A DNA stretch of 64,000 bases from NCBI GenBank assembly GCA_014706295.1, contig JACSVZ010000014.1, forward strand, positions 72,196,186-72,260,185. Direction: 5' to 3'. The notes below the pieces were generated by a model that saw nothing but the letters and a program-made list of their open reading frames with translations, searched no databases and had not been told where the DNA came from. The position numbers were made by a program, and so were the translations under genes. The stretch comes from Lycocorax pyrrhopterus obiensis. Its lineage: Eukaryota; Chordata; Aves; Passeriformes; Paradisaeidae. Shown in pieces: positions 48,831 through 61,317 of this stretch (the stretch's first letter is position 1; each line of letters opens with the position of its first letter).

Positions 48831-50497
48831 CTCAAAATTTTCCAAAAAACTGTAAAAAAATGTAGATCAAAAGTAAAATTATGTGAACTATGAATTGTAT
48901 ATTTCTTCCTGTTTCCCCATCATTCCCCCACTACAGCTGTAGTGAATGAAAGCAAAAAAAAGAGAAGCATTAACTAATTTTTTTAAAAAGTAGAACTTTT
49001 TATGCTCTATGTAATAAAATTTTCATTTTTCTCTCATTCCAGATGAGAATGAAACATTTATTTTATGAAGCTGCCTCGTGTTAATTTTTTTTTGAATGTG
49101 TTTCAGTCAATTTAATTTTTCTCACAGCCTATTGCAGTGTGAAGAATACCTGTGGAACTGATATTTGATAATAAATTATTTTAACATTCTACCAATATGG
49201 AATTGTCAGGTATTCTTAGCCTTTAAATAGCTTTATGTGTGAAACAACAGTTATTGATAGTTCAGATACATAATTTTAAAGTTTAGCCCTGTTTCTTTTT
49301 AAGCCTGACTTGTTCACTAGAAATAAATTACAACTTTGCAATGTGAAATGAGTAAAAATTAAATTACCTTCAAGACCTTTTTTCCAAAAGTTAAGTTAAG
49401 AAATCACAATGTTCTAAGTAGTTTTTTTATTCTAGTAGTGAAAGGAATAAAAAAAATGAGCTAGGAAATCCAAATATGTACTTGTAATAATGTTTATTTT
49501 AAAATCCAACCAAGGTTTGCTAATATAAAAGAATTCAAGATATAGATCTTCATGCATAAGTGCATGATTTTTAGGTGAGCATTATTACCTGATAAGTGCA
49601 GAATTTAAAAAGCACGTATTTCCAGCAGAATATAAAAAATCTATTGGTGAAAATGAGAGTAGGGAGAGCAAAACCACAATTTAGTGAGCTCAGCAGTGAA
49701 CGAGAGCATTCTTTGAGTGAAGAACAAGAAAAATTAATTTGCCCTGTGCTGCTAATCGAGGTGAATGAACAGGCAGGAGTGTGTTTAGTCCTGGACATGT
49801 GAGACACACAGCCTGGAGTAACACAACCCCTGCACCTGGGGAGGCTTTCCATGCAAGCAGCAAAGCATGGCCCTGCAAGAGAACAGTCCTCTGCACAGCG
49901 CAGTTGTTTATCAATGTGCTGCAGCTCCTGATGCACAATAAAATTCTGGTTTAACTCACAGGAGTCGTTCTGGAAACCTGTGAAAATGACACAGCAAACA
50001 CTTGTTCATCAACACGGAGAGCAGGAACCATCTCTCAATAGGCTGCAGGACTCAGAATTGGTTGCTATGATGATTTAACCCCATGTTAATGGAAAAGGTC
50101 TTCTAGAGTGGACTGAAAGGACCTTTTTGTCATCAGTCCTGACGTAGAAATTAAAAGAGTTGATTTTTTTTCTTTTCAAGAAACAATTTTCCTGCTGGCC
50201 TGATGCTTCATTCTATTTTACACAATTTGAGGCAATATTTGAGGCAGCGGAAGCACCCCAGACCTTACATATTGAAGAAGGTAGGTCCTTGCAGAGGGGA
50301 TATCAAAACACCTTTTCATGACCTTCAAGAAAATTATAATATTACCCCTGGAATAGATGGATAAGAAAACATTTACTTTGAAAAAAGTCCCCTTCATATC
50401 TGTGACTGAATGAGAAGAAGAGGAAAAAAAATAAAAGAAAGGTTTTGTTTGTTTTGAGCTCTTCCATTTTTCCCCTAGGTTAAACTCACAGTAGGGC
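48831..50497. other. AT-rich non-coding stretch, nothing recognised
   Basis: Unique DNA, very AT-rich to 49.6 kb. The 121-codon minus frame at 49571-49936 has no recognisable domain. Confidence 0.5.
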
Positions 50498-50545
50498 TGT
50501 GATGAGTTGACCCTGGCTGGACATTGGGTGCTGGCCAAAGTTGCA
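50498..50545 (-). mobile_element. Short LTR-end remnant related to the 40.4-kb LTR, minus orientation
   Basis: TGTGATGAGTTGACCCTGGC followed by TGGACATTGGGTGCTGGCC and AAAGTTGC aligns with the reverse complement of the terminal bases of the LTR at 40.95-41.0 kb. It begins with the LTR-boundary TG. About 48 bases match and the rest of the LTR is not recognisable. It may be a deletion remnant or, less likely, a chance match to a short conserved stretch. Confidence 0.45.
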
Positions 50546-52059
50546 AAATGTGCATGAAAGCTGCTTCAGGCTGTGGCCATACGCAAGAACTGATTTAAAA
50601 AATCACACTAATGCACTGCCAAACTTGGGAAGCTTTTTTTCCTTTCGGCTGCTTTCTTTTACACGTAGTGACAGATCTATCCAGAAGCCTATTTTTGTGA
50701 AAATTTAGCAGCGAAACAGAATGCTGCTCCCATCTTGAAGGGCTGAGGCACTGCAGAGTGCTGCACGTTTCTTCTGGGCTCAGAGTGATGATTTGGAGTA
50801 GGTGGCTGTGCAAATGTTAGAAGAAAGATGAGTGATTTGGGAAGCTTTAGGCCTATTGAATTGGTGGTTTGGGTACAGAGAAGAGTTATGCTGTGTGATA
50901 ACGAGCAGAATGCCACTAAGCTGTTGCAGGCAAAACTTGCACAAATTTATGAGCAAATGGTGATGCTTTCAAAAGAATTGCTATCCTGAAACCTAAAGAA
51001 AGAGATACTGAAGTGGTTGAGGGTTTTTGGTTTTGTTTTTCAGGGGTTTTTTCTGCATACTTGAGTCATACATGGACTCCCAGAACTGTTTTATCTGTAC
51101 AAGTTGTTGATTGTTAGCAGGCATTTTCCCCTCTTTTTCAAGAGATTCAGCAGTGCTCTCAAAAGAGTTCTGAAAGGTAAACACCTTTTACAGGACCAGG
51201 AATGGGAAGCAGGTTACTATCCTGTTTCTGGGAAGAGCAATGACTACACCTGTGGTGCAGCTGTCTTAAATCACCACATGCCCCAAGCAGAGGGAAAAGC
51301 TTACCACCTATAAAGTTTACTATAAATTCTCTTTGTTTTCTGTTAGACTAGTGAACAAGGCTTGGAGGAATAATCCAAATCATAAGGATGATTACTTTTG
51401 TGTGAAGAGCCACTTGCTTTTTTCATTTTAAATGAAAAGTCTTTTTCATTCTATCCTTGTCTGAGTGCGGGTTGTGTTATTGGATTGGAGGAAATCTGCT
51501 TGTTCTGCTGGCTTGCATCAGTAGCACGAGGATTTTCATCCTTCTGGTGCTCTGTAAAGCTCAACATCCTTCATTTTCATGCCTTGACTCTTATGTGAGG
51601 TTCCTGCTTTTTGCAGAAACGCAGCACCACCACACCTGCCTGTGAGAGGCTGGTGAGAGCAGCAGAGTTCAAGCAGGTCCCTGAGGTCCACAAGTGTTCA
51701 GCGAGGGCAAAGCATTAGAAAATGGGCAAGTTGATGTACTTTTAGAGGTCTCTGATGCCTAATTATTTCAAATGATGTCACTCTCACAGTTAATACTGGA
51801 AAAAGTTTAACCAAAGTTAATTAACATGTGCTTTGGCAGTCTGTTCAGTTTAATTATTCTGCTGCATTCTGTTAGGGCAGAGTGTCCAGATAGTCACACC
51901 GATAAAAACGACTTGTAAAATTGCTATCTTGGCTGGTGGCTCTGTACCATGAGTGACTGCTCTCGTGCCCTGGCTGCTGAGTGGTGTATTTTTTTATGAG
52001 CTACCAGCAGATTCTGTTTCTAGAGACACAGCTGCCATGGAAAATAGAGGGTTAAATAA
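50546..52059. other. Non-coding stretch, nothing firmly recognised
   Basis: Unique DNA. The 51.72-51.9 kb part (TAATTATTTCAAATGATGTC and TTAATTAACATG words) looks like conserved regulatory DNA but is not called separately. Confidence 0.5.
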
Positions 52060-52480
52060 TGCTGGGATAAGAGGAAAGGCTGGGGGAGCTGGGGTTGTTC
52101 AGCCTGGAGAGGAGAAGCTCTGGGGTGACCTCACTGTGGCCTTGCAGGGCCTGAAGGAGCTGCAGGAAAGATGGAGAGAGACAATTGCCAAGGGCTGGAG
52201 GGACAGGACACAGGGAATGGCTTCCCAGTGCCAGAGGGCAGGGATGGATGGGATATTGGGAAGGAATTGTTCCCTGGGAGGGTGGGCAGGCCCTGGCACA
52301 GGGTGCCCAGAGCAGCTGTGGCTGCCCCTGGATCCCTGGCAGTGCCCAAGGCCAGGTTGGACATTGGGGCTTGGAGCAGCCTGGGACAGTGGGAGGTGTC
52401 CCTGCCCATGGCAGGGGTGGCACTGGATGGGCTTTGATACTCTTCCAATCCAACCCATTCTGAGATTCTGTGATTCTCTA
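52060..52480 (+). mobile_element. CR1 LINE 3' fragment, young subfamily, plus orientation
   Basis: It begins within the ORF2 3' region (GGGGTTGTTCAGCCTGGAGA). It continues through the conserved GGAATTGTTCCCTGGGAGGG and TGGACATTGGGGCTTGGAGC words and ends in octamers ATTCTGAG, ATTCTGTG and ATTCTCTA (52457-52480). Against the copy at 61.9-62.3 kb I count about nine substitutions and one single-base indel over roughly 340 bases, before the tails diverge. It is 5'-truncated. Open frames on both strands, up to 183 codons, follow from the GC-rich element and do not represent a gene. Confidence 0.93.
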
Positions 52481-52771
52481 ATCCTACTTGATTCTCACAG
52501 CTGAAACAAAAACAACCCCACCAATATTTCATGTCTTGCAGATAAACTAAATGGAAGAAAGTGATGTTTTAATGACACAGTACACTGTTTAGAGTTTCAA
52601 GAGGTACATTGGGCAAACATCCTACTCAGTTAGCATTTTTGCACCACTCAGAATAGTCATATTTTTTGAGAAAAAAAAGGAGAGACTATATCTGGTATAC
52701 TCTGTGCACACAGCTTAGAGCAGGGAGGGCTAACATGGTTTGCAAGGTATGACCAAGGAAAATCCCAGCTG
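52481..52771. other. Spacer, nothing recognised
   Basis: AT-rich unique sequence between a CR1 tail and a polypyrimidine tract. Confidence 0.5.
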
Positions 52772-52921
52772 TTTTTTTTTCTTTTTTTTTTCTTTTTTTT
52801 TCTTTTTTCCTTTTTTCCCTTTTTTTCTTTTTTCCTTTTTTTCCATTTTTTTCTTTTTTCTTTTTTTCTTATTTTATCCTTTTTTCCTTTTTTTTTCTTA
52901 TGTTTTCCTTTTTCTTTTATA
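52772..52921 (+). repeat. Long polypyrimidine tract, T-rich with periodic C
   Basis: Bases 52772-52844 are 73 uninterrupted pyrimidines, and after a single A, 52846-52870 are 25 more. The rest is T-rich with rare A or G. The pattern is runs of 5-9 Ts separated by one to three Cs. The complementary strand is a polypurine that encodes a spurious Lys-rich open frame. Confidence 0.95.
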
Positions 52922-53004
52922 TTTTTGTTATTGTTTTTGTTGTTGTTTTTGTTTTGTTTTGGGTATTTTGATTGTTTGTTTGGTTTTGTTTGGGGGTTTT
53001 TTTC
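52922..53004. repeat. G/T-rich low-complexity tract
   Basis: TTTTTGTT, TGTTGTTTTTG, TTTGTTTGG and GGGGGTTTTTTT words continue directly from the polypyrimidine tract, with few A and almost no C on the plus strand. Confidence 0.8.
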
Positions 53005-55049
53005 ATTATTTAAGCTGAAGTACATCTTTTGGGTATGATTTCTTCATGAAGGTGAAAATTCAGAACAATTCTGGTTTTTGGCAGCTTTGGAAAAAAAATT
53101 GCACTTTTTTTCCGCCTGTAAACAGCCCACAGAGAATGCTTTTCAATAGTTAAAAAAAAATACATACAAGTATGATTCTAGAAGAAAAAAAAACCCACAA
53201 AATAAAATACGGTTCTTATCTACTTTCTTCTGAGTCACACTGTACAGGTTGTCTTGAGCTGAGTTTCTGATTTTGCTTTCACATTTTCATAATGGAAACC
53301 CCTGACATCCTAAGACTTGCACCTGAAGACTCCTCAGGAAGGCTGTTTCTATGCTACACCTCTCCTCAGGGCAGGCAGTGTTCCTCTGTGACACAATTAT
53401 GGACACTCACCATCACGAAAACTATTCAGGCCAAAAAAGACTGCAAGATTTCTGAGGAAATAAAAATAAGCCTTACAGTAATAAATTTTACCTGGCTGAA
53501 CAAACACTACCAAGCTCTGAGTCTCAGTGATTGAGGGTCTTGAGGGTTAACAAGTCTTGACTGAGGTCTCCAGCGCTGATCAACGTTCTGTTTTCCAATG
53601 GGAAATGTAAATTTTTTTATTGAAAAGATGGCTTGGTTGTGTGTGTCAGAATTTTCTCAGTCTCTCTTGACATCCAAGCTGAAGTGACAAATTTTTTGGC
53701 TTGGTGACCCCAACAAAATAAATGAGGATATCTAGGCAGCATGCCCTCATCAGTGACTTTGCACACAAAGTTGAGGACAGAACGCCACATGGCCCTAAGA
53801 CAAAACTGTTCTGTGTTTTACAAAAGAATAATGTCAGGAAGGAAGTTAAAACTTCTGCAGTTGTCCTGTGACAATCCTCCACAGCTGAAAATCCTGCAAA
53901 TTTAGGGGTTGACCAAACCTATTTATTTAGATCAGGTTGTAGATGGTGGTGGAAGGATGTTCACAGCCCCCTGGATCTGGATTTGGGAGATGATTTGTGG
54001 TCTGCAGCCTTGAAGTCTCAGAGAGTTTTCATGCCCAAAGACCTGCCAGAGAAGCAGTCTCACACGTCTCAGTGCTGAGATAGGACAACACTGGAGCAGA
54101 ATTTGCAGCTGCACGTAGAAAACATTACAGAAATAGCATGGGTTAAACCCAGCCCTTCTTTCTCAGGCAAAAATACTCTTTCAAGGCCTCGTGTAAGGGA
54201 AAGTATAACTTCTTCCCACTTGATAGAGCTCCTTGAAATTCCCCACCAACCCAATCTGTAGCAGCTGCAAAGGACTTCTTTTGGAGCATTTCAGCTCTTT
54301 TTCTCACCCACGATGCCCTCATCAACTGAGCTTGTACCTCAACAACTGAAATGCGTTTTCCTTTTCTTCACATTCAGATACCTTTTTCCATCTGGCATCC
54401 ACTGCAATCTTGTTCTCCTTGTTGTCCATTAAGAAAACACATTTGGAAAACCTCTGGGTACCTTTGGGGAACAAGTACTGATTTACAAACTTCTGTGGAA
54501 GAAAAAAATTGTTTCTTTCTGAGAAAATGGTCTCCTCTGACATGTCAGACTGTTTTGACACTGCGTTGATGGATAACCTTGCTCCCCTCTAACAATTACT
54601 TTCTAAAAAGCCTCACTGATTAAAACCTGATTCCTCTAATTTGGATTTGGGACTGCCACGTGTCTCTTATTCAGTCTTTGCAATAGAGACATTGAAAGTC
54701 AACATAAATACTCTTGTAAGCGTGAGAAGAACACGGTTGTAAATTTCCTTTGGGTCAAAAAGATTAATTTGTTCTATTAATTAGCATTCAGGCCACTGAG
54801 ATTTAAATACAACTTGGGGAATGCTAAGCAAAATAGTCTACAAGGATCTAATATCTACTTTGTTCTACTTGATTAAACACAACACAAGTGCCACTGGACC
54901 TCTTGGAACTACATAATATACTTTTATACCCAGATGTCCCAGTTTCTCCTTCATTTGCATTTACTCTGACTTTTAAACTGCAGTACTTGCTATCAAATCT
55001 CCCATGCAGAGAGAAAGTCTAAAAGAAATTAGCTTTCTTCAGCCCAGTG
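53005..55049. other. AT-rich non-coding stretch, nothing firmly recognised
   Basis: Unique DNA. A stretch around 53.68-53.8 kb faintly resembles an ancient CR1 reverse-transcriptase region but is too weak to call. Minus frames at 54.0-54.6 kb have no recognisable domain. Confidence 0.45.
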
Positions 55050-55096
55050 CTTTTTTTCCCTTTTTCTTTTCCTTTTCTTTTTCTTTTTCTTTCCTT
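55050..55096 (+). repeat. Polypyrimidine CTTTT-type tract
   Basis: 47 uninterrupted pyrimidines, mainly CTTTT and CTTTTT units. Confidence 0.9.
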
Positions 55097-55225
55097 GTAT
55101 TTTTTCTTCCTTCTTTCCCAACCTTCCTTTATGGCCTAAACCTCAAATAAACTTCAGGAAGAACTGATAAGCTGTAGACTGCTTTTATTTGTGTCCAAAT
55201 ATATCCATATCTAATATATCTATTT

Positions 55226-55227
<2 letters not shown>

Positions 55228-55265
<38 letters not shown>
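55228..55265. repeat. Pure TA dinucleotide microsatellite
   Basis: 38 bases of uninterrupted alternating AT (19 units), the longest pure TA run in the window. Confidence 0.97.
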
Positions 55266-55268
<3 letters not shown>

Positions 55269-58200
55269 GTATACATATTATTTATACTTATTTGACTGAA
55301 TAAGTCGATTGTGTCTGCTTATTCACATTGAGAATCACAGTCACAAGCTCTTCTTGCCATGCTTTAAGCATTTTATCCACTGAAAAAGTACCACTGAAGC
55401 ACCTTTTTTAAAAAAAACCCATCTAATTAAACATTAAATAAAGTAATTTTAAAGACTTTTTTCTTTTTTAAAACACAACGCTTGCTATTATGACAAAACC
55501 TTTTATTGTTTTCCCTTTCTTCTTTGAAAAAAAAAGTCAACATTTCACCTTCAGATTCATCATCTTTCATTAGCATATAATATAGTCAATCGCCTTAATT
55601 GCTTATTTTTCAGTTACATTCCATAAGTAAGATCAGGTAAATCCTTCTTGGATTTACTTTCCCCTCATGTTTCCAGCTGCTCTACGTACATTGCAGCAAT
55701 ATCTGCCCTACTTTATTCAGACACCTAAATCCAACATCATCCCTTTTTAACAGCTTATGAACGGATTCCCGGGAACACATGAAATAGGCCAATGGTATGG
55801 GGTGAGCCTGGAGGCAAGTAACTGAAATAACAAAGGTCTGAGCTGGAGAGAACATCCCTGTTGACAGAAATAACCAGGATATGACAAAATAAATTTAAAG
55901 TTTCCAAAATTATTAAAATGTCTTGTATTTGGAGAGTGAAAAAAAGGTGGTGTGCCTATAAATTCTTGTTAGCTTGTACTGTCAAGGCAGTATTTATATA
56001 CTTTTGTGGTCATGTACATCAATCCCCTATGCAGAAAAAAAATTCATGAATTATGTTCATCAAGAATATATTTTTTAGTTTGTCTTTGTTAGTCATAATC
56101 CACACCCTTAACTTTGTAACTTGAAATGATAGAGAAACAAAAACAAAACAAAACAAAAGTCGTGGTTAAATGAAACTGAAAGGTGAGCACCTCATCTACT
56201 GAAAACTGAATTTGTCAGTGAAGGGTGTAATCATTACTGAGTAATCCAGGTTTCACATGTGTTAGAACATAAAAAAAAAATCTCCTTATTTAATTAACAA
56301 ATCCTTCCTTTCAACCTGAGTAGGAAGTAATTCAGAGAAAATTATAGTGTGTGCATTACATAGTTCAGTTTTTAATCTTAAGCAAAAATGTCCTTGGAGA
56401 TGTACTTAAAAAGACTCAATCTCAATATTTTACTAGCTTCTAGAGCTGGAAGGTAATCTGGGCCAAATCTCAGCTGGTAAAAATAGGTACAGCTCTACAC
56501 TGTCCATCTTGGGATAAAATATTTGTGAAGTTCTGAGACACCAATGTGTTGCTTTCCATAGACCAGTACTTAATTATATGTGTGTCTGTATGAAAATCTT
56601 ATTATTCTCACCAAAAATAACCGATGTCCTTCTGGCCTTTGAAAGACATAACAACTTTATTTGTTAGGTATAAGCTCTTTTTTCAAGTACAAAAAAAAAA
56701 GTCAACTTAAAGAAGATTTCAATTTTTTTTCATCTCTGTGTGTTTTGTGAATTTTCTTTCCCCTGACAGCAGAGTGATTAGTCTACTGATCTTTTCATTT
56801 CACTCAGAAGAGACAGCAAAAGCAGGGAAACGTTGTTTATTGATGTATTGCCATCATTGCTGCAGTGACAGCTTTAGTCATATTCCATGTGAGAGAGTCA
56901 TTAGCCAAATGGAAATCTGAGGCCAGAAAGCATTCCTGATGCTCCATGAGGTAGCTCAGTTATTCGAAAAATATTCGAAGTGTGTATTTCATCAGAAAAG
57001 CCTCAAATTCTTTCCCAGGATAATTTGTTTTTCAGGCTTTGGAATTCAAAGTAGTGCCACCCAAGACTTCCATTGCTTCTCAATATGTAAATCGATTCTG
57101 GTGGTACACTTTTTTTCTTGCAGATCTCTACACCTGCAGCAAATCTGTGTTGTTTGGGCACTTTCATATCCATGAGGGTCCAGTTCCATGTTCTTACATC
57201 GGTTTTACATATGTGCAAAAGCAGAGAAGGGGGCTGTAAAATTTTCCAGCCTGCTGCAAGTGAAAACTTTGACTGTTGAGCTACACCTACCTAAAATTAA
57301 TCTGAAAAAGAAATAAGCTCTCGATACTCCGTGCTGATACAACCACACGCCTTCTGAGTGGTATTGATACTAAATTAAATGTGTTATTCTATTTTCTGTA
57401 TATCTGAAAAAGCCTTTCTACCCCTGTGACCTCATCAGTTCTGTCTCCCTTTGCAAAACTGCAGGTTTAAATGTCATAAATTTTAATGTGAAAATCCTCC
57501 TTTCCTTTCATTCTGGCATTTCAATACAACTTGAACAAAATTGCTCGGCAATGGATTGTATTTAAATAAAAACGAGAAACAATAGTTAAAAAACCCACGA
57601 AGAATACCCCACAAACAAAATCTTTTATCAAAACAGTTCTTTGAGACCCACCAACTTTTTGATCCAAATGTAATACATAAATAGTTTCTGATTATCATTC
57701 TCCTTTAAAGTTTAATTACTCCTCAACCAATTTCTGCTTTTTTGTTTCCATGTTTTCTGTCAATTTTAATATCTTTACTAGAAGTACAGTGCACACTTTC
57801 CCTTCTTCCTCCAAACATGCACATATGACTTGTACATTTGTACTAAAGAGTTGAATACCTTTCCAATGATCCAATTATTGGAACTTGCATTTTCCATCAA
57901 GGTTAAAAAAAATAGCAGTGTAGAAGAACTTTTGTTGTCATTATGAACTTTGCATCGTTCTGTGTAAGAAAATTATCAAGCTCACTGAACTCATTTCAGA
58001 TATTCATTAAAACGCAGACGAAAAAACTTTCAAGATTTCTGATAACAGAATAAAAACACTAATCTATTACAACACATAGATCGTGTATGGGGAGATTCTT
58101 GTGAATTTTCGATAATGACGAAAAATTTCTTCCAATGTGGCCTTCTGCCTTGTTCAGAAAACTTCAGGAACTTCCATTTCAGACATGCTCCTGGGTTTTC

Positions 58201-58540
58201 TGGCTATTTGCGAGGAATATCCTACTATAAAATATAAATGTTTACATTAGAGGTCCTTAGCAAAACAGATTAAACACTAAAGCATCAGCCAACATAAGAA
58301 GCTTAGGGTCTTATCCTGCAGAAAGTAGATGTTGGTCTGCAAAACTCAGACTCTCACACTCCCAGGGCCTACTGCTTTTTCAGGCAGAATTAATGCTTTG
58401 ATATTGACCATATAACATCGCACTGCTACGGACTGGAAAATGTTTTCCCTCAAGCAGTTCATCCCCGTTTCACTCATGACATGCAAAAATTAATTTGTGA
58501 TTGAGAATAAGCGTGGACAGGTGAAATTTTCTCTGTGTCA
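55266..58540. other. AT-rich non-coding stretch, nothing recognised
   Basis: Unique DNA with a short AAAAC run near 56138-56158 and an A-run near 56690-56700. No gene or transposon recognised. Confidence 0.5.
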
Positions 58541-59557
58541 AACGCTGGCTGATGGCTGAGCCCAGAGAGAGGTGGGGACTGGTGCTGCATGCAGCTTGTG
58601 GATGGTCACTTCTGGTGCTCCCCAGGGCTCAACACTGGGCCCAGTTCTGTTCCATGTCTTTATTGATGATCTGGATGAGGAGATCAAGTGCTCCCTCAGC
58701 GAGTTTGTGCATTACAGCAGCTTGGGTGGAAGTGCTGATCTGCTGCAGGGCAGGAAGGTTCTGCAGAGGGATCTGGACAGGCTGGGCCATGGGCTGAGGC
58801 CAGTGGTGTGAGGTACAACCACGCCAAGTGCTGGGCGCTGCCCTTGGGTCACACCAACCCCCTGCAGCTCCAGGCTGGGGCAGAGGGGCTGGAAAGCTGG
58901 GAAGGGCCCTGGGGGTGCTGGTGACAGCAGCTGGACACGAGCCCAGGGGTGCCCAGGGGGCAAGAGGCCGATGGCCCCTGGGCTGTCCCAGCCATGGCGT
59001 GGCAGCAGGACCAGGGCAGTGACCGTCCCTGTGCTGGGCACTGCTGAGGGACCACCTCAGATCCTGGGGGCAGCTCTGGGCCCCTCATGGCAAGAGAGAC
59101 CTGGAGGGGCTGGAGCGTGTCCAGGGAAGGGAACGGAGCTGGGGAAGGGTCTGGAGCCCCAGGAGCGGCTGAGGGAGCTGGGAAAGGGGCTCAGCCTGGA
59201 GAAAAGGAGGCTCAGGGGGGACCTTGTGGCTCTGCACAACTCCCTGACAGGAGGGGGCAGCCGGGGGGGGTCGGGCTCTGCTCCCAGGGAACAGGGACAG
59301 GAGGAGAGGGAACGGCCTCAGGCTGGGCCAGGGGAAGCTCAGGGTGGACATCAGCAGGAATTTCCCCATGGAAAGGGTGGTCAGGCCTTGGCAGGGGCTG
59401 CCCGGGGAGGTTTGGAGTGCCCATCCCTGGAGGTGTCCAAGGAAGGGCTGGAGGTGGCACTCAGAGCTCTGGGCTGGGGACAAGGTGGGCACCGGGCACA
59501 GGCTGGACTCAATGGTCTGGGAGGCCTTTTCCAACTTTAGTCATTCTGGTATTCTGA
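58541..59557 (+). mobile_element. CR1 LINE 3' kilobase with decayed reverse-transcriptase remains
   Basis: A copy of about 1 kb. The 5' part still encodes a reverse-transcriptase block ([13 protein letters not shown] at about 58614-58652, then FIDDLDEEI). In CR1 proteins this precedes the catalytic FADD box. Here that box reads FVHY (about 58704-58715), so both catalytic aspartates are gone. Further on, a frameshift and a TGA (58809-58811) separate pieces of the same protein, including RLRELGKG and EKRRLRGDLVAL words. The tail has CCTTTTCCAACTTTAG followed by octamers ATTCTGGT and ATTCTGAG. It is a dead, 5'-truncated element. The 189-codon frame at 58971-59540 is a remnant of this element, not a host gene. 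Confidence 0.93.
59253..59275 (+). other. G-quadruplex-type motif inside CR1
   Basis: G5-CAGCC-G8-TC-G3 satisfies the G3+ N1-7 pattern with four G runs when the G8 run supplies two. It lies inside the CR1 copy, at a position where related copies are less G-rich. Confidence 0.6.
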
Positions 59558-61317
59558 GAATGAGGTAAAAAAACATGTCATAACACACCAAATATATACA
59601 GATATATGTTGGACACCACGTATTTCTGAGCTGGTATCACCTTTAATTGTGAAATATAACAATGACTACCACAGGTTTGCAGACACAGCTGAGGAAAATG
59701 AGAATGTGTTACCATCAAACCAGACACCTCCTACCACATGTGGACACAAGTCAGAAGCTCCCAAACCCACCTTAACCACAGCCACCCATCAAAGCAAATT
59801 GCTTTAAGTGGGTTTTGAAGACCAGTAGCCTAATGGCAGACTTCTATACCTTTTCCTTTCTTCTTTCTGACCTCAAAATCATTTGTAAGAACCTTCTGGA
59901 GAAGTTGACATTGCAAATAGATATCTGCCCAAAGTGGTAGGGTCTACCTGCTGTCGTACATTAGCAATGGTTTATTGTTGCAATATATTGTGCTTGGAAC
60001 CTAAATTCTATATGTACATACTGGTCAATGTTTACATAACGCCATTTCTTATGTTATTTTTTCTCTGAACTATTTTTCACAGGATAAAAGCTCTCTAGGG
60101 TGAGAATTCCAATTTTACTACTGTCATCCATTTTCATTACTGTCACTTTCAGAAATAATTGAGGGAAACTACTTAAAAAGATGTACAGAATATCTTATTT
60201 ACTGCTTCTGTGAATACATTTTAACCATTTCATGGGAAAAGGCACTTTGCAGGCTACATTTACAAAACTTAATTTTATTGTTTTACATTAAAAATTGGTT
60301 AAATTTGTGAAACTATTACAAAGTGTTAATTCACTGGTTTATGTCAACCTGTAAAATTAGTAAACATTTCTTAGATTTTACGAGGAAAAAAAAATAGTGG
60401 AATGATGTCACTGCTGTTAAAATTTGAGGTTGTAATGAAACATGTTCGTGGAAAGAAAAATTGTGCTCTGCTGTTAAACTAAATGTCAGGTTAAAATGTC
60501 TGGTACTTTCTTTGTCCATTAGTGAATTTCCTTTTAACATTCCTTATAATTGCCTTATTACATTACTTATGTGTTCTTAATAGTCAAAGTCCTTTCATTT
60601 CCCACAATAACAGAAGAGCCATGTGTGACTTATAAAGAGCCAAAATCACCTTCAGGGAAAATTTGCGATCCTGCTGATTTCAGAAGTAGCTGCAAAAACC
60701 AACCTGGCCAGTTATTGTGAACACCATTTAACTTTGACATAATAAATGAAAGAAAATTCCTAGAACCTTGGCAGGAGGGTGGTCAGTTGAATTAGTTTCA
60801 AAGAAAAACATCAAGACTGTCAAAAGTATGGGCTTAAGTTCATTTTTATTGTACTGTTACAGTGAAGACAAACAAGAGTTTTGTTTCAGAACTAGAGGAG
60901 GTTAGGTATTGGGAACAGTGGCACATTTAATAGCAAACATATATTGGCACTGGTATTTGCCCAAATCTGCTTTTTCTTTCAGTTTAGGTGCCCTGTAAGG
61001 TCTTTATGTGATTAACGTCTTTGCCTGGGGATCTACAGGAAACCTTGGATTTATGAAAATGAAAATTAATGAGAAAAACTTAATCAAAATATCACAAGCT
61101 CCAACAAAGGCTTGACCTAAATGAAGAAACGAAAGTTTTGGTCAGGCCAATCAATTTTTTCTCAGCTCTGTAGCACAGTGCTACTACTTAATCTGTCACC
61201 CCCTGACAAAGAGCATTTTGAAATCTCTTATGAGAACAGAGATGCAGGGTCTGTTAAATTAACATCCATCAATTTCCCCAAAATTTCCTAAAGCAACAGC
61301 ACAGCACGAAATGAGCT
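59558..61317. other. AT-rich non-coding stretch, nothing recognised
   Basis: Unique DNA between two 1-kb CR1 copies. No gene, repeat array or transposon recognised. Confidence 0.5.

Noticed and set aside
51953..52504. 183-codon plus-strand open frame
   Set aside because: Most of it is a 5'-truncated CR1 3' region; an opposite-strand open frame of similar length covers the same bases.
52657..53025. Lys-rich minus-strand frame resembling a basic nuclear protein
   Set aside because: It is the translation of a polypurine simple repeat.
53640..53830. Weak similarity to an ancient CR1 reverse-transcriptase region
   Set aside because: Only scattered words match (ATGCCCTCATCAGTGACTTT-like), with no tail or protein frame; too weak without a profile search.
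58971..59540. 189-codon plus-strand open frame
   Set aside because: It is a decayed CR1 ORF2 remnant, with a frameshift and stop upstream, not a host gene.
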